Shown here piece by piece: positions 23,028-31,501 of a DNA stretch of 64,000 nucleotides. Position 1 is the first letter of the stretch; every line of letters starts with the position of its first letter. A program made the position numbers and the translations under genes. This DNA is from CAG-917 sp051883555 (lineage in GTDB: Bacteria; Bacillota; Clostridia; Christensenellales; CAG-917), in NCBI GenBank assembly GCA_051883555.1, contig JBJETY010000008.1, positions 6,533 to 70,532 of the forward strand, read 5' to 3'. A model generated the notes under the pieces. That model searched no databases. It worked only from the letters and a program-made list of their open reading frames with translations, and was not told where the DNA came from.

Positions 23028-23431
23028 CGCTTTTAAAATTTAAAGGAAATAAAAAGCGGAATTAAAAAAAGAGAAATACGCAAAAAGAAAACGGATATTA
23101 AAAGAAAAAGCAAAAATATGTAAAAGAAAAAAGAAAAACGCTTAAGGCAGAACTTGGGCAGCGTGAAATAAACAAAACACAAAAAATAAAAGCTTTGATA
23201 AAAAGGAGCGTTACGCTTCTTTTTATTATACGGCAAAAGTTTTTTTGCGATATGCGGCAAAGGAAAGGGCATACGCGTTTTTATGTAAGACGGCAAAACG
23301 GCTTAAAAGAGGAAAAAGTAAAACGTTAAGGTATAATGTTTTTATATAAATTACGATAAAAAAGCTTTAAAACAGGGTAAAAAAGACCAAAAATTTTGTT
23401 TTTCATTATTTCAAAATTGCCGTAAAATCGT
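23028..23431. other. A+T-rich gene-free region upstream of the str operon
   Basis: About 400 bases with purine-rich tracts. An imperfect hairpin near 23195-23230 (AAAAGGAGCG / CGCTTCTTTTT) ends in a T-run and may terminate the lipoprotein transcript. No coding signal is seen. Confidence 0.5.
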
Positions 23432-23460
23432 TTGACAATAGACAATTTAATTGGTAAGAT
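23432..23460 (+). promoter_or_regulatory. sigma-A promoter of the str operon
   Basis: TTGACA at 23432-23437, 17-base spacer, TAAGAT at 23455-23460; start near 23467, 43 bases before the L7Ae gene. Confidence 0.8.
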
Positions 23461-23509
23461 AATATGGCTTGTAGAAGCACAAGCGTTTTTTCAAGTACCA
23501 AAAAAGTAT

Positions 23510-23773
23510 ATGAGAAAAGAACAAGATATCATTTTTATGCTAAACAACTCTTCAAAAGTCGTGGGTACAAAACAGGTTTTGAGGGGTATGGCTTCCGATG
23601 AATTACGGTGTGTGATTTTGTCGGAGGACGCCGAGGACTTTATAAAGACTAAGGTTAGGACGCAGGCGGAAAAAAGCGGCGTGGAGGTTATTGTTGCACC
23701 CTCTATGGCGTGGCTCGGAAAAGAGTGTAATATCGCCGTCAATGCGGCTGCCGTAGGAATTATTAAGGATTAG
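23510..23773 (+). CDS. L7Ae-family ribosomal / K-turn binding protein (YbxF-like)
   Basis: An 87-residue protein beginning MRKEQDIIFMLNNSSKVVGTKQVLRGM, with the L7Ae/L30e pattern (VVGTKQVLRGMASDELRCVILSEDA, and later IAVNAAAVGIIKD). In Bacillus the equivalent ybxF also sits just before rpsL and binds K-turn RNA. Longer open reading upstream overlaps the promoter, so ATG at 23510 is the plausible start even though no Shine-Dalgarno is visible. It opens the str operon; rpsL follows after 59 bases that include a hairpin. Confidence 0.87.
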   Translation: MRKEQDIIFMLNNSSKVVGTKQVLRGMASDELRCVILSEDAEDFIKTKVRTQAEKSGVEVIVAPSMAWLGKECNIAVNAAAVGIIKD

Positions 23774-23779
23774 GTAATA

Positions 23780-23810
23780 GATGCTTCCCCAAGGGGTTGC
23801 GGAAAGCATC
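23780..23810 (+). promoter_or_regulatory. Hairpin between L7Ae gene and rpsL
   Basis: GATGCTT (23780-23786) pairs with AAGCATC (23804-23810); CC/GG extends the stem inward. No T-run follows, so it is more likely a processing, stability or translational control element than a terminator. Confidence 0.5.
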
Positions 23811-23832
23811 CGAAATTTTACAGGAGGTTAAT

Positions 23833-24204
23833 ATGCCAACCATTAATCAGCTTGTCAGAAAAGGTAGAGAAAGACAGCTCAAAAAATCGATGACTCCTAT
23901 TATGGACGAATGCCCGCAGAAAAGAGGCATTTGCTTGTCGGTTACAACTACTTCGCCTAAAAAGCCTAACTCTGCAGTCAGAAAGATCGCAAGAGTAAGA
24001 CTTGTTAACGGTCAGGAAGGTACTGTCTATATCCCTGGTATCGGTCACAACTTGCAAGAGCACAGCGTTGTTCTTATCCGTGGCGGCCGTGTTAAGGATT
24101 TACCTGGTGTGCGTTACCATATTATTCGTGGCGCTCTCGACACTGCCGGCGTTGCTAAGCGTAAGCAGGCGAGAAGCAAATATGGCGCAAAACGCGCAAA
24201 ATAA
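23833..24204 (+). CDS. rpsL: 30S ribosomal protein S12
   Basis: S12 lies at the decoding centre. The 123-residue protein begins MPTINQLVRKGRE, after an AGGAGG ribosome-binding site. The streptomycin-related segment reads TTTSPKKPNSAVRKIARVRL, with the wild-type Lys of PKKPN kept, and GVRYHIIRGALD is also present. Second gene of the str operon; rpsG follows after 36 bases. Confidence 0.98.
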   Translation: MPTINQLVRKGRERQLKKSMTPIMDECPQKRGICLSVTTTSPKKPNSAVRKIARVRLVNGQEGTVYIPGIGHNLQEHSVVLIRGGRVKDLPGVRYHIIRGALDTAGVAKRKQARSKYGAKRAK

Positions 24205-24240
24205 GAAACAATTATCGGATGAATTTTTAGGAGGACAAAT

Positions 24241-24711
24241 ATGCCAAGAAGAAGTGGCGTATCTAAAAGAGACGTTTTGCCTGATCCTATTTACAACAGC
24301 AAAGTTGTTGCAAAGCTCGTCAATCAGATTATGTACGACGGCAAAAAGGGTACGGCTCAATCAATCGTCTATGACGCATTTAATAAGATAGAAGCAAAAA
24401 TGGGTCAAAATCCATTGGAAGTCTTTACGAGAGCACTTGAAAACGTTATGCCTGTTCTCGAAGTAAAGGCAAGACGCGTAGGCGGCTCTACCTATCAGGT
24501 ACCGCTCGAAATCAGACCTGAACGTCGTCAGACGCTCGGTATCCGTTGGCTTGTAGACTTCGCAAGAAAAAGAAGCGAAAAAACAATGGACGACAGACTC
24601 GCAGCAGAAATTATGGACGCTTTCGGCAATGCCGGCGGTGCTGTAAAGAAGAAAGAAGAAACGCATCGTATGGCTGAAGCTAATAAGGCGTTTGCTCACT
24701 ACAAGTGGTAA
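24241..24711 (+). CDS. rpsG: 30S ribosomal protein S7
   Basis: S7 nucleates assembly of the 30S head. The 156-residue length and the start MPRRSGVSKRDVLPDPIYNSKVVAKLVNQIM are typical, as is the RVGGSTYQVPLEIRPERR block. AGGAGG lies 6 bases before ATG. In enterobacteria S7 represses this operon by binding between rpsL and rpsG; here that gap is 36 bases and shows no obvious structure. Confidence 0.98.
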   Translation: MPRRSGVSKRDVLPDPIYNSKVVAKLVNQIMYDGKKGTAQSIVYDAFNKIEAKMGQNPLEVFTRALENVMPVLEVKARRVGGSTYQVPLEIRPERRQTLGIRWLVDFARKRSEKTMDDRLAAEIMDAFGNAGGAVKKKEETHRMAEANKAFAHYKW

Positions 24712-24721
24712 GAGGTAACAA

Positions 24722-26788
24722 ATGGGAAAAATCTCACTTGACAAAGTAAGAAACATAGGTATTATGGCTCACATCGACGCCGGTAAGACGACTACGACCG
24801 AACGTATCTTGTTCTACACGGGCAAGACTCACAAAATCGGCGAAACGCACGACGGTACGGCTACTATGGATACCGACGTTCAGGAACAAGAACGCGGCAT
24901 AACCATTCACTCGGCTGCTATTACCACTGCATGGAAAGACCATAGCATTACGATTATCGATACACCGGGTCACGTTGACTTTACCGTTGAAGTCGGAAGA
25001 AGTTTGCGTGTTCTCGACGGCGCAGTCGCAGTATTCTGCGGACGCGGCGGCGTTGAACCTCAGTCCGAAACGGTCTGGCGTCAGGCTAACGACTACAAAG
25101 TTCCGAGAATCGCTTTCGTCAACAAGATGGATAAGCAAGGCGCGGATTTCAACAACGTAGTCAAGATGATGAAGGAAAGACTCGGCTGTAATCCTGTTCC
25201 TATCACCATGCCTATCGGCAGCGGCGACGACCTCGAAGGTATCATCGATATCCTTAAAATGAAAGCTATCTACAACGAAGGCGACAAGGGTGAAACCATC
25301 GTAGAAAAGGAAATCCCTGCAGACCTTCTTGCAGAAGCGGAAGAAAAGAGAAACAACCTTTTGGAAGCCGTCGCAGAAGTCGACGACGACCTTATGATGC
25401 AATATCTCGAAGACCCTACGTCGATTACGGACGAACAAGTTAAAGCGGCATTGAGAAAGGGTACGATTTCTATGCAACTCGTTCCTGTACTTTGCGGCTC
25501 GGCTTATAAATTCAAGGGCGTTCAGACAATGCTCGACGCAGTCGTTATGTTCTTGCCGTCTCCTATGGACGTTCCTGCAACGGTTGGCGTTAATCCGAAT
25601 ACCGAACAGGAAGAAACGCGTAAACCTGACGACAAAGAACCGCTCAGCGCACTCGTTTTCAAAATCGCAGTCGACGATTTCGGCAGACTTGCTTTCACGA
25701 GAATTTACTCGGGACAAATCAAACCGGGTATGGAAGTATTCAATCCTAAGTCGGGCAAGAAAGAACGTATCAGCCGTATCGTCAGAATGAGATCCAATCA
25801 GCGTGAAGAACTTCAGGAAGCCGGAGCAGGCGACATTGTTGCACTCATCGGTCTTAAAGAGGCTTCAACCGGCGATTCGCTTTGCGAAAAAGACCACCCG
25901 ATTATCCTTGAAAACATCATCGTTCCTGAACCTGTTATCAAACAAGCCGTCGAACCTAAGACAAAGGAAAGCCAGGGCAAACTCGGTATTGCTCTTCAGA
26001 AACTTTCCGACGAGGACCCGACGTTTAAGTATTATACCGATAAGGAAACGGGACAGACGATTATTGCAGGTATGGGCGAACTTCACCTCGACGTTATTAT
26101 CGACAGACTTTTAAGAGAATACAAAGTCGAATGTAACGTCGGTCAACCGCAAGTTGCTTACCGCGAATCTATTACCGGTTCTTCGGACGTCGAAGGAAAA
26201 TACATTCGTCAGTCGGGCGGTAAAGGTCAATACGGACATTGTAAAGTCAGATTCGAACCGTATGCAGAAGGCGATTTCGCTTGGGAAGATATCACCGTCG
26301 GCGGCGTTGTTCCTAAAGAATATGCGGCAGCCGTTCGCGCAGGTATCGAAGAAGCTGCAAAGACGGGCGTTCTTGCAGGTTACGAAACGGTCGGATTTAA
26401 AGCAACTCTTTACGACGGATCAACTCACGAAGTCGACTCGTCCGAAATGGCTTTCAAAATTGCAGGCTCTATGGCGTTCAAAGACGGTATGGCAAAAGCA
26501 AAACCTGTTTTGATGGAACCTATCGTCAAACTTGAAGTAGTAACGCCTGACGAATATCTCGGTACGGTTATCGGCTCGATTACCGGTAAGAGAGGAAATA
26601 TCAAAGGCACGGAAATGAGAAGCGGCAATCAGGTTATAGACGCAGACGTTCCGCTTTCGGAAATGTTCGGATATGCAACTCAACTCCGTTCTATGACGCA
26701 AGGCAGAGCATCGTTTACGATGACGCCTGACCACTATGAAATCGTTCCGAATTCAATTGCGGAAAAAGTCATAGGGGCAAGAAAATAA
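24722..26788 (+). CDS. fusA: Elongation factor G
   Basis: EF-G drives ribosomal translocation. The 688-residue protein carries the G1 loop AHIDAGKTTTTERIL, DTPGHVDFT, the NKMDKQGADF G4 motif, and the C-terminal domain IV GQYGHCKVRFEP with GSMAFKDGMAKA and domain V. The ATG is 10 bases after rpsG with a GAGG ribosome-binding site. It is the normal third member of the str operon. Confidence 0.98.
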   Translation: MGKISLDKVRNIGIMAHIDAGKTTTTERILFYTGKTHKIGETHDGTATMDTDVQEQERGITIHSAAITTAWKDHSITIIDTPGHVDFTVEVGRSLRVLDGAVAVFCGRGGVEPQSETVWRQANDYKVPRIAFVNKMDKQGADFNNVVKMMKERLGCNPVPITMPIGSGDDLEGIIDILKMKAIYNEGDKGETIVEKEIPADLLAEAEEKRNNLLEAVAEVDDDLMMQYLEDPTSITDEQVKAALRKGTISMQLVPVLCGSAYKFKGVQTMLDAVVMFLPSPMDVPATVGVNPNTEQEETRKPDDKEPLSALVFKIAVDDFGRLAFTRIYSGQIKPGMEVFNPKSGKKERISRIVRMRSNQREELQEAGAGDIVALIGLKEASTGDSLCEKDHPIILENIIVPEPVIKQAVEPKTKESQGKLGIALQKLSDEDPTFKYYTDKETGQTIIAGMGELHLDVIIDRLLREYKVECNVGQPQVAYRESITGSSDVEGKYIRQSGGKGQYGHCKVRFEPYAEGDFAWEDITVGGVVPKEYAAAVRAGIEEAAKTGVLAGYETVGFKATLYDGSTHEVDSSEMAFKIAGSMAFKDGMAKAKPVLMEPIVKLEVVTPDEYLGTVIGSITGKRGNIKGTEMRSGNQVIDADVPLSEMFGYATQLRSMTQGRASFTMTPDHYEIVPNSIAEKVIGARK

Positions 26789-26843
26789 TCATTTAACCAA
26801 CAAATAAAAAAATATATTCACTTTTTGTTAGGAGGAATTAAAT

Positions 26844-28049
26844 ATGGCAAAAGCGAAGTTTGAAAGAACAAAGCCGCACGTCAACATCGGTACTATCGGT
26901 CACGTTGACCACGGCAAAACAACTCTTACGGCTGCAATCACTATGTATTCAGCTACGAAGGGCTTGGCAAAAGAAATGAAGTATGACGAAATTGACAAGG
27001 CTCCGGAAGAAAAGGCAAGAGGTATCACAATCAACACAGCTCACGTCGAATACGAAACAGCTTCAAGACACTATGCTCACGTTGACTGTCCTGGACACGC
27101 TGACTACGTTAAGAACATGATTACCGGTGCTGCTCAGATGGACGGCGCAATCTTGGTTGTTGCTGCTTCTGACGGTCCTATGCCTCAGACCAGAGAGCAT
27201 ATCCTTTTGGCAAGACAGGTTGGTGTTCCATACATCATCGTATTCTTGAACAAGTGCGACCAGGTTGACGACGAAGAACTTCTCGAACTCGTTGAAATGG
27301 AAGTTCGTGAACTTCTTAACGAGTACGACTTCCCGGGCGACGATACTCCAATTATCCGTGGTTCGGCTCTTAAAGCAACGGAAGCTCTTCTTGCAGGCAA
27401 GACGGACGACGCAGCTCTTAAGCCAATCCAAGATTTGCTTGACGCTATCGATTCATACATCCCTGAACCAAAGCGTGACACCGACCAACCGTTCCTTATG
27501 CCTATCGAAGACGTATTCACGATCACAGGTCGTGGTACCGTTGTTACGGGTAGAGTAGAACGTGGCGAACTTAAACTCAACGACAAAGTTGAAATCGTCG
27601 GTATCAAACCTCAAAAACAAGAAACTGTCGTTACGGGTATCGAAATGTTCCGTAAACTTCTTGACAGCGCTGTTGCAGGTGATAACATCGGTGCTCTTCT
27701 CCGTGGTATTCAGAGAACAGACGTTGAACGTGGACAAGTTTTGGCTAAACCTGGCACAATTCACCCACATACACACTTTACGTCACAAGTTTACGTCTTG
27801 ACTAAAGATGAAGGCGGACGTCACACCCCGTTCTTTGACGGATATCGTCCACAATTCTACTTCAGAACAACAGACGTTACGGGTACCATCAAATTGCCTG
27901 AAGGCGTTGAAATGGTTATGCCTGGCGATAACATCGACATGGAAATTACCCTTATCACACCTATCGCTATCGAACAAGGACTCCGTTTCGCTATTCGTGA
28001 AGGCGGCAGAACTGTAGGTTCAGGCGTTGTCGCAAAAATCATCGAATAA
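26844..28049 (+). CDS. tuf: Elongation factor Tu
   Basis: EF-Tu delivers aminoacyl-tRNA to the ribosome. The 401-residue product has the P-loop GHVDHGKTT, DCPGHADYVKNMITGAAQMD, NKCD and the C-terminal GGRHTPFFDGYRPQFYFRTTDVTG. AGGAGGAAT precedes the ATG. The T-rich 55-base gap after fusA has no hairpin, so it belongs to the str transcript. Base usage is nearer the highly expressed ribosomal genes than to the metabolic genes of the window. Confidence 0.98.
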   Translation: MAKAKFERTKPHVNIGTIGHVDHGKTTLTAAITMYSATKGLAKEMKYDEIDKAPEEKARGITINTAHVEYETASRHYAHVDCPGHADYVKNMITGAAQMDGAILVVAASDGPMPQTREHILLARQVGVPYIIVFLNKCDQVDDEELLELVEMEVRELLNEYDFPGDDTPIIRGSALKATEALLAGKTDDAALKPIQDLLDAIDSYIPEPKRDTDQPFLMPIEDVFTITGRGTVVTGRVERGELKLNDKVEIVGIKPQKQETVVTGIEMFRKLLDSAVAGDNIGALLRGIQRTDVERGQVLAKPGTIHPHTHFTSQVYVLTKDEGGRHTPFFDGYRPQFYFRTTDVTGTIKLPEGVEMVMPGDNIDMEITLITPIAIEQGLRFAIREGGRTVGSGVVAKIIE

Positions 28050-28068
28050 TTAGTCTTTCAAACAGCTT

Positions 28069-28098
28069 CTATGCGTGGCGCTTCGTCGTCACGCATAG
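28069..28098 (+). promoter_or_regulatory. Strong hairpin between tuf and rpmG
   Basis: CTATGCGTG (28069-28077) pairs with CACGCATAG (28090-28098), and GCG/CGT extends it to 12 bp around a CTTCGT loop. No T-run follows. It may stabilise the tuf mRNA end or separate tuf expression from the secE part. Confidence 0.6.
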
Positions 28099-28131
28099 TA
28101 TGCCTGTGTAGAAAGCGTGAGGAGGCTAACA

Positions 28132-28296
28132 ATGGCTCAAAAGGAAAATAGAGTCAAAATTACGCTTGCTTGCACGGAGTGTAATCAACGTAACTATAAT
28201 TTAGACAAGAATAAGAAAAAGCATCCCGACAGAATGGAATTACAAAAGTATTGTCCTTTTTGCAAAAAACGTACCTTACATAGAGAAACTAAGTAA
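28132..28296 (+). CDS. rpmG: 50S ribosomal protein L33
   Basis: A 54-residue protein with the L33 pattern: KENRVKITLACTECNQRNY, then KYCPFCKKRTLHRETK. Two CxxC pairs (CTEC and CPFC) make it the zinc-binding form. A GAGGAGG ribosome-binding site lies 8 bases before ATG. L33 next to secE-nusG is the usual Bacillota order. Confidence 0.95.
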   Translation: MAQKENRVKITLACTECNQRNYNLDKNKKKHPDRMELQKYCPFCKKRTLHRETK

Positions 28297-28312
28297 GGCA
28301 TAGGAGGCTATC

Positions 28313-29002
28313 ATGGCAAAAGAAATGCCTGAAAACAAAGACTTGATGAACAGCGAAGAAACGAAAGCAGAAGAGACTTCTTTGCAATCGGAAGACGAAA
28401 TCGTAGAAACGAAAACGCCGTCCGTTGCCGATGAAGAATTCGACGCTTCGATTGGTGCTGTCACGGAAGCGATTGAAGAAATTAAAGACGCAGTCGCAAA
28501 CGGTTCGGATGAAAACGCAGAAAACGTAACCGAAGACGCTATGCAAGCAGAAGAAGTTGCGGCAACGGAAGACGTAGCGACGGAAAATGCCGAGCAGACA
28601 CAAGCACCTAAAACTTTAAAGTCTATCAAGGCAGCTAAAAACAAGAATAATACCAAAGCAAGTTCCACTGTCGTACCTGTACAGATTGAAAGACGTCCGG
28701 ACGCTGTTGCGGCTATTGCCGAAAATCAGAAAAAGACGTCGGAGAAAAAGGAACAAAAGGGTAAGAACAAGACAAATAAGCCAAAGCGTAACATCTTTAA
28801 GAGTATGTGGAAAGGCATTAAAGGCATAATTTCCGAACTCAAAAAGGTAACCTGGGCAAAACCTAAAAAAGTTTTTGCTTCAACCGGCGTAGTTATCGCT
28901 TTCGTCTTTATCTTCCTTGTTATTCTTTTCGTATTCGACTATGTATTATTCGGTCTTTTGTCATTGCTTATGGGTAATGGCTGGGTAAACATATTCGGCT
29001 AA
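28313..29002 (+). CDS. secE: Preprotein translocase subunit SecE with long N-terminal extension
   Basis: The last 65 residues are a normal bacterial SecE: an amphipathic segment (KSMWKGIKGIISELKKVTWAKPKK) followed by one membrane helix (about 190-215). Ahead of it lies an unusual extension of about 160 residues, first acidic and Glu/Ala-rich (1-105), then Lys-rich (110-160) and predicted to be disordered and cytosolic. Bacillota SecE is normally about 60-75 residues. AGGAGG precedes the ATG and one continuous frame links both parts, so the extension is probably translated. nusG follows after 12 bases. Confidence 0.92.
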   Translation: MAKEMPENKDLMNSEETKAEETSLQSEDEIVETKTPSVADEEFDASIGAVTEAIEEIKDAVANGSDENAENVTEDAMQAEEVAATEDVATENAEQTQAPKTLKSIKAAKNKNNTKASSTVVPVQIERRPDAVAAIAENQKKTSEKKEQKGKNKTNKPKRNIFKSMWKGIKGIISELKKVTWAKPKKVFASTGVVIAFVFIFLVILFVFDYVLFGLLSLLMGNGWVNIFG

Positions 29003-29014
29003 AAAGGAGTAATT

Positions 29015-29578
29015 ATGGATAATATCGAAAACAACGCATTAGGCGGCGCACAGCAAGCAGTCGCAGATGAAAATTACGAATGGTATATTCTTCATACGAA
29101 TTCCGGTTACGAAAACGTGGCAGAAGAAAACCTTCGCAACATGGTTGAAAATAATAAACTCCAGAACTACATCGTTGACATCAGAGTTCCGATGGAAGAA
29201 GAGTACAACGAAAAGAAGAAAAAAACAGTCCAGAAAATCAAATTCCCAAGTTATATATTCATAAAAATGGTATATACAAACAATATTTGGTTTATGGTAA
29301 CAAATACCCGCGGCGTTACAGGTTTTGTCGGACCTAAGGGAAGACCGCTTCCTATGACTGCCGACGAAGTTAAACGTATGAATCTCGAAGTCATCAGCGT
29401 TGAAGATTTTGATATCAAAGTCGGAGACAACGTCAAAGTTATTTCGGGCGCACTTAACGATTTCATCGGCGTAGTGGAAGAAATCAGTGGAGAGAAACAA
29501 AAAGTTAAAGTTATTGTTTCTATGTTCGGCAGGGAAACGCCTGTTGAACTCAATTTTTCGGAAGTGGAAAAAATCTAA
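29015..29578 (+). CDS. nusG: Transcription termination/antitermination factor NusG
   Basis: NusG binds RNA polymerase and regulates pausing and coupling with translation. The 187-residue protein has a NGN domain starting YEWYILHTNSGYENVAEENL, and VTNTRGVTGFVG. The C-terminal KOW (GDNVKVISGALNDFIGVVEE, about 130-187) is complete. A short N-terminal leader of about 20 residues precedes the NGN domain. Preceded by AAGGAG and directly after secE, as in most bacteria. Confidence 0.97.
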   Translation: MDNIENNALGGAQQAVADENYEWYILHTNSGYENVAEENLRNMVENNKLQNYIVDIRVPMEEEYNEKKKKTVQKIKFPSYIFIKMVYTNNIWFMVTNTRGVTGFVGPKGRPLPMTADEVKRMNLEVISVEDFDIKVGDNVKVISGALNDFIGVVEEISGEKQKVKVIVSMFGRETPVELNFSEVEKI

Positions 29579-29648
29579 TTCCGATTATGTTTGTGGGAGA
29601 AAGAAAATCTTTTAATCTTTCGATAAACCACGTTAGTCAGGAGGATAT

Positions 29649-30074
29649 ATGGCTAAAAAAATCGCAGCAGTTGTAAAACTTCAATTACCTGCAGGAAAAG
29701 CAACTCCGGGGCCACCTGTCGGCTCGTCACTCGGACCTCACGGTATCAATATCCCGGGATTTACAAAGGAATTCAACGAAAAAACGGCTAAACAAGCCGG
29801 ACTTATTATTCCGGTTGTTATCACAATTTACGCAGATCGTTCATTTACATTTATTTTGAAAACGCCACCTGCGGCAGTTCTCATTATGAAGGCTATCGGC
29901 CTCGAGGGCGGCTCGGGTGTTCCAAATAAAACGAAGGTCGGCAAAATCACAAAGGCACAAATTCGTGAAATAGCAGAATTAAAGATGCCTGACCTTAATG
30001 CAGCATCAATTGAAACGGCAATGAGTATGATTGCAGGCACGGCACGCAGTATGGGCGTTGTCGTAGAAGACTAA
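29649..30074 (+). CDS. rplK: 50S ribosomal protein L11
   Basis: L11 forms the GTPase-associated centre with 23S rRNA. The 141-residue product shows the family start KIAAVVKLQLPAGKATPGPPVGSSLGPHG and the RNA-binding C-terminal VGKITKAQIREIAELKMPDLNA. AGGAGG lies 7 bases before ATG. rplA follows after 11 bases. The thiopeptide-contacting prolines in the N-terminal domain (PGPPVG) are intact. Confidence 0.98.
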   Translation: MAKKIAAVVKLQLPAGKATPGPPVGSSLGPHGINIPGFTKEFNEKTAKQAGLIIPVVITIYADRSFTFILKTPPAAVLIMKAIGLEGGSGVPNKTKVGKITKAQIREIAELKMPDLNAASIETAMSMIAGTARSMGVVVED

Positions 30075-30085
30075 GGAGGCGTATT

Positions 30086-30784
30086 ATGAAAAAAGGTAAA
30101 AATTACGTTGACAGTTCAAAAATCATAGACAAGTCCAAAGTTTACGAAAGCGCAGACGCAATGAAACTTGTTGTCGAAACGGCAAAAGCTAAGTTTGACG
30201 AAACAATCGAACTTCACATCAAACTCGGCGTTGACCCTCGTCACGCAGACCAACAGGTCAGAGGCGTTGTTGTTCTTCCTAACGGAACGGGTAAAAAAGT
30301 TAAAGTTTTGGTTATCGCTAAAGGCGACAAAGCTGACGAAGCTCAAAAAGCAGGAGCCGATTACGTTGGAGCAGAAGAATACATTCAAAAAATTCAATCT
30401 GAAAACTGGTTCGATTTCGACGTCGTCGTTACAACCCCTGATATGATGGGCGTTGTCGGTAGAATCGCAAGAATATTGGGACCTAAGGGTCTTATGCCAA
30501 ACCCGAAATCGGGAACGGTTACAACCGACGTAACGAAAGCTATCAACGATATCAAAGCAGGTAAAGTTGAATACAGAGTCGATAAAACTTCTATCATTCA
30601 CGTTCCTATCGGCAAGAAATCGTTCGGCGACGCTAAACTTCTCGAAAACTTCGATACTCTTATGGAAGCAGTCGTTAAAGCTAAGCCGGCAGCAGCTAAA
30701 GGTCAATATCTTAAATCGATTTACGTAGCTTCTACAATGGGCCCGTCGATTAAAGTCAACTACAGACCTTCAACAGCCAACTAA
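30086..30784 (+). CDS. rplA: 50S ribosomal protein L1
   Basis: L1 forms the stalk at the E site and helps release tRNA. The 232-residue product has typical blocks: ELHIKLGVDPRHADQQVRG, MMGVVGRIARILGPKGLMPNPKSGTVT and GPSIKVNY near the end. Ribosome-binding site AAGGAGG. It is the last gene before a new promoter and leader that control rplJ-rplL. Confidence 0.98.
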   Translation: MKKGKNYVDSSKIIDKSKVYESADAMKLVVETAKAKFDETIELHIKLGVDPRHADQQVRGVVVLPNGTGKKVKVLVIAKGDKADEAQKAGADYVGAEEYIQKIQSENWFDFDVVVTTPDMMGVVGRIARILGPKGLMPNPKSGTVTTDVTKAINDIKAGKVEYRVDKTSIIHVPIGKKSFGDAKLLENFDTLMEAVVKAKPAAAKGQYLKSIYVASTMGPSIKVNYRPSTAN

Positions 30785-30807
30785 TTAAAACGGTTTATTA
30801 AAATCGT

Positions 30808-30836
30808 TTGACAAACCTTTTCGGTTTGCCTATAAT
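30808..30836 (+). promoter_or_regulatory. Consensus sigma-A promoter of rplJ-rplL
   Basis: TTGACA at 30808-30813, 17-base spacer, TATAAT at 30831-30836: a full match. The spacer holds a palindrome, CAAACC (30812-30817) with GGTTTG (30823-30828), overlapping the -35 box edge. Confidence 0.88.
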
Positions 30837-30842
30837 AACAGC

Positions 30843-30953
30843 GTAAATAGCCTTAGACAGCAAGTGCGAAAGCGTAAATTCATTTTGAATGCTTGCCGAG
30901 GACAAACACTTGACGAACAGTGTCGTTCTCCTTTGGCGAGCGACACTTTTTTT
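30843..30953 (+). promoter_or_regulatory. L10-type ribosomal leader with attenuator terminator
   Basis: The leader contains TAGACAGCAAGTGC and a later GCTTGCCGAGG, the paired elements of the L10 leader. It ends with a terminator: AGTGTCG (30919-30925), an inner TTCTC/GAG stem, CGACACT (30941-30947), then TTTTTT. In this class, free L10-L12 complex binds the leader and favours termination before rplJ. Confidence 0.8.
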
Positions 30954-30980
30954 GTGTCATAAATCTTTAAGGAGGTACAA

Positions 30981-31481
30981 ATGGCATCACAACAAATTAT
31001 CGAAGAAAAAGCTAAAATCGTTGAGAGCATAAAAGAGAAAATCAAAGCCGCTCAAGGTATCGTTTTGGTAGACTATATCGGCCTTACCGTTGAACAGGAT
31101 ACGGCTATGCGTTCGGAACTTCGTAAAAACGGCATCGAATATTCGGTACTTAAAAACCGTCTCGTACAGCGTGCTTTCTCCGAACTCGGTTATTCGGAAT
31201 TCGACAGCTATCTCAACGGACCTACGGCTATCGCATTTTCAAATTCGGATTGCGTAGTTCCTTGCAAACTTATGCAGGAATCTGTGGATAAATATCCTAA
31301 GATGAAAATTAAATGCGGAATGGCTGACGGTAAGTTCATCGACGAAAAAGTAGTAAACCAATATGCAAAATTGCCTTCGAGAGAGCAATTACTCACAAAC
31401 TGTGTTTTTGCTTTGTCAGGTTTGGTCAGAGGTCTTGCAGTTTGCCTTAATAAAATTGCAGAAAAAGAAGAAAACAAATAA
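30981..31481 (+). CDS. rplJ: 50S ribosomal protein L10
   Basis: L10 anchors the L7/L12 dimers to the ribosomal stalk. The 166-residue protein shows the family pattern QGIVLVDYIGLTVEQDTAMRSELRKNGIEYSVLKNRL, followed by the helical L12-binding end. AAGGAGG lies 6 bases before ATG. It follows the L10 leader and precedes rplL by 20 bases. In most Bacillota rpoB follows next; here the transcript ends after rplL. Confidence 0.97.
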   Translation: MASQQIIEEKAKIVESIKEKIKAAQGIVLVDYIGLTVEQDTAMRSELRKNGIEYSVLKNRLVQRAFSELGYSEFDSYLNGPTAIAFSNSDCVVPCKLMQESVDKYPKMKIKCGMADGKFIDEKVVNQYAKLPSREQLLTNCVFALSGLVRGLAVCLNKIAEKEENK

Positions 31482-31501
31482 TTATTTGGAGGATAATTAA
31501 A

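Noticed and set aside
23432..23509. Longer L7Ae-family protein starting at TTG 23432
   Set aside because: That codon is part of the -35 box, and similarity begins only at the ATG at 23510.
28060..28131. tRNA gene between tuf and rpmG
   Set aside because: There is one strong hairpin but no T-arm GTTCGA motif and no acceptor pairing.
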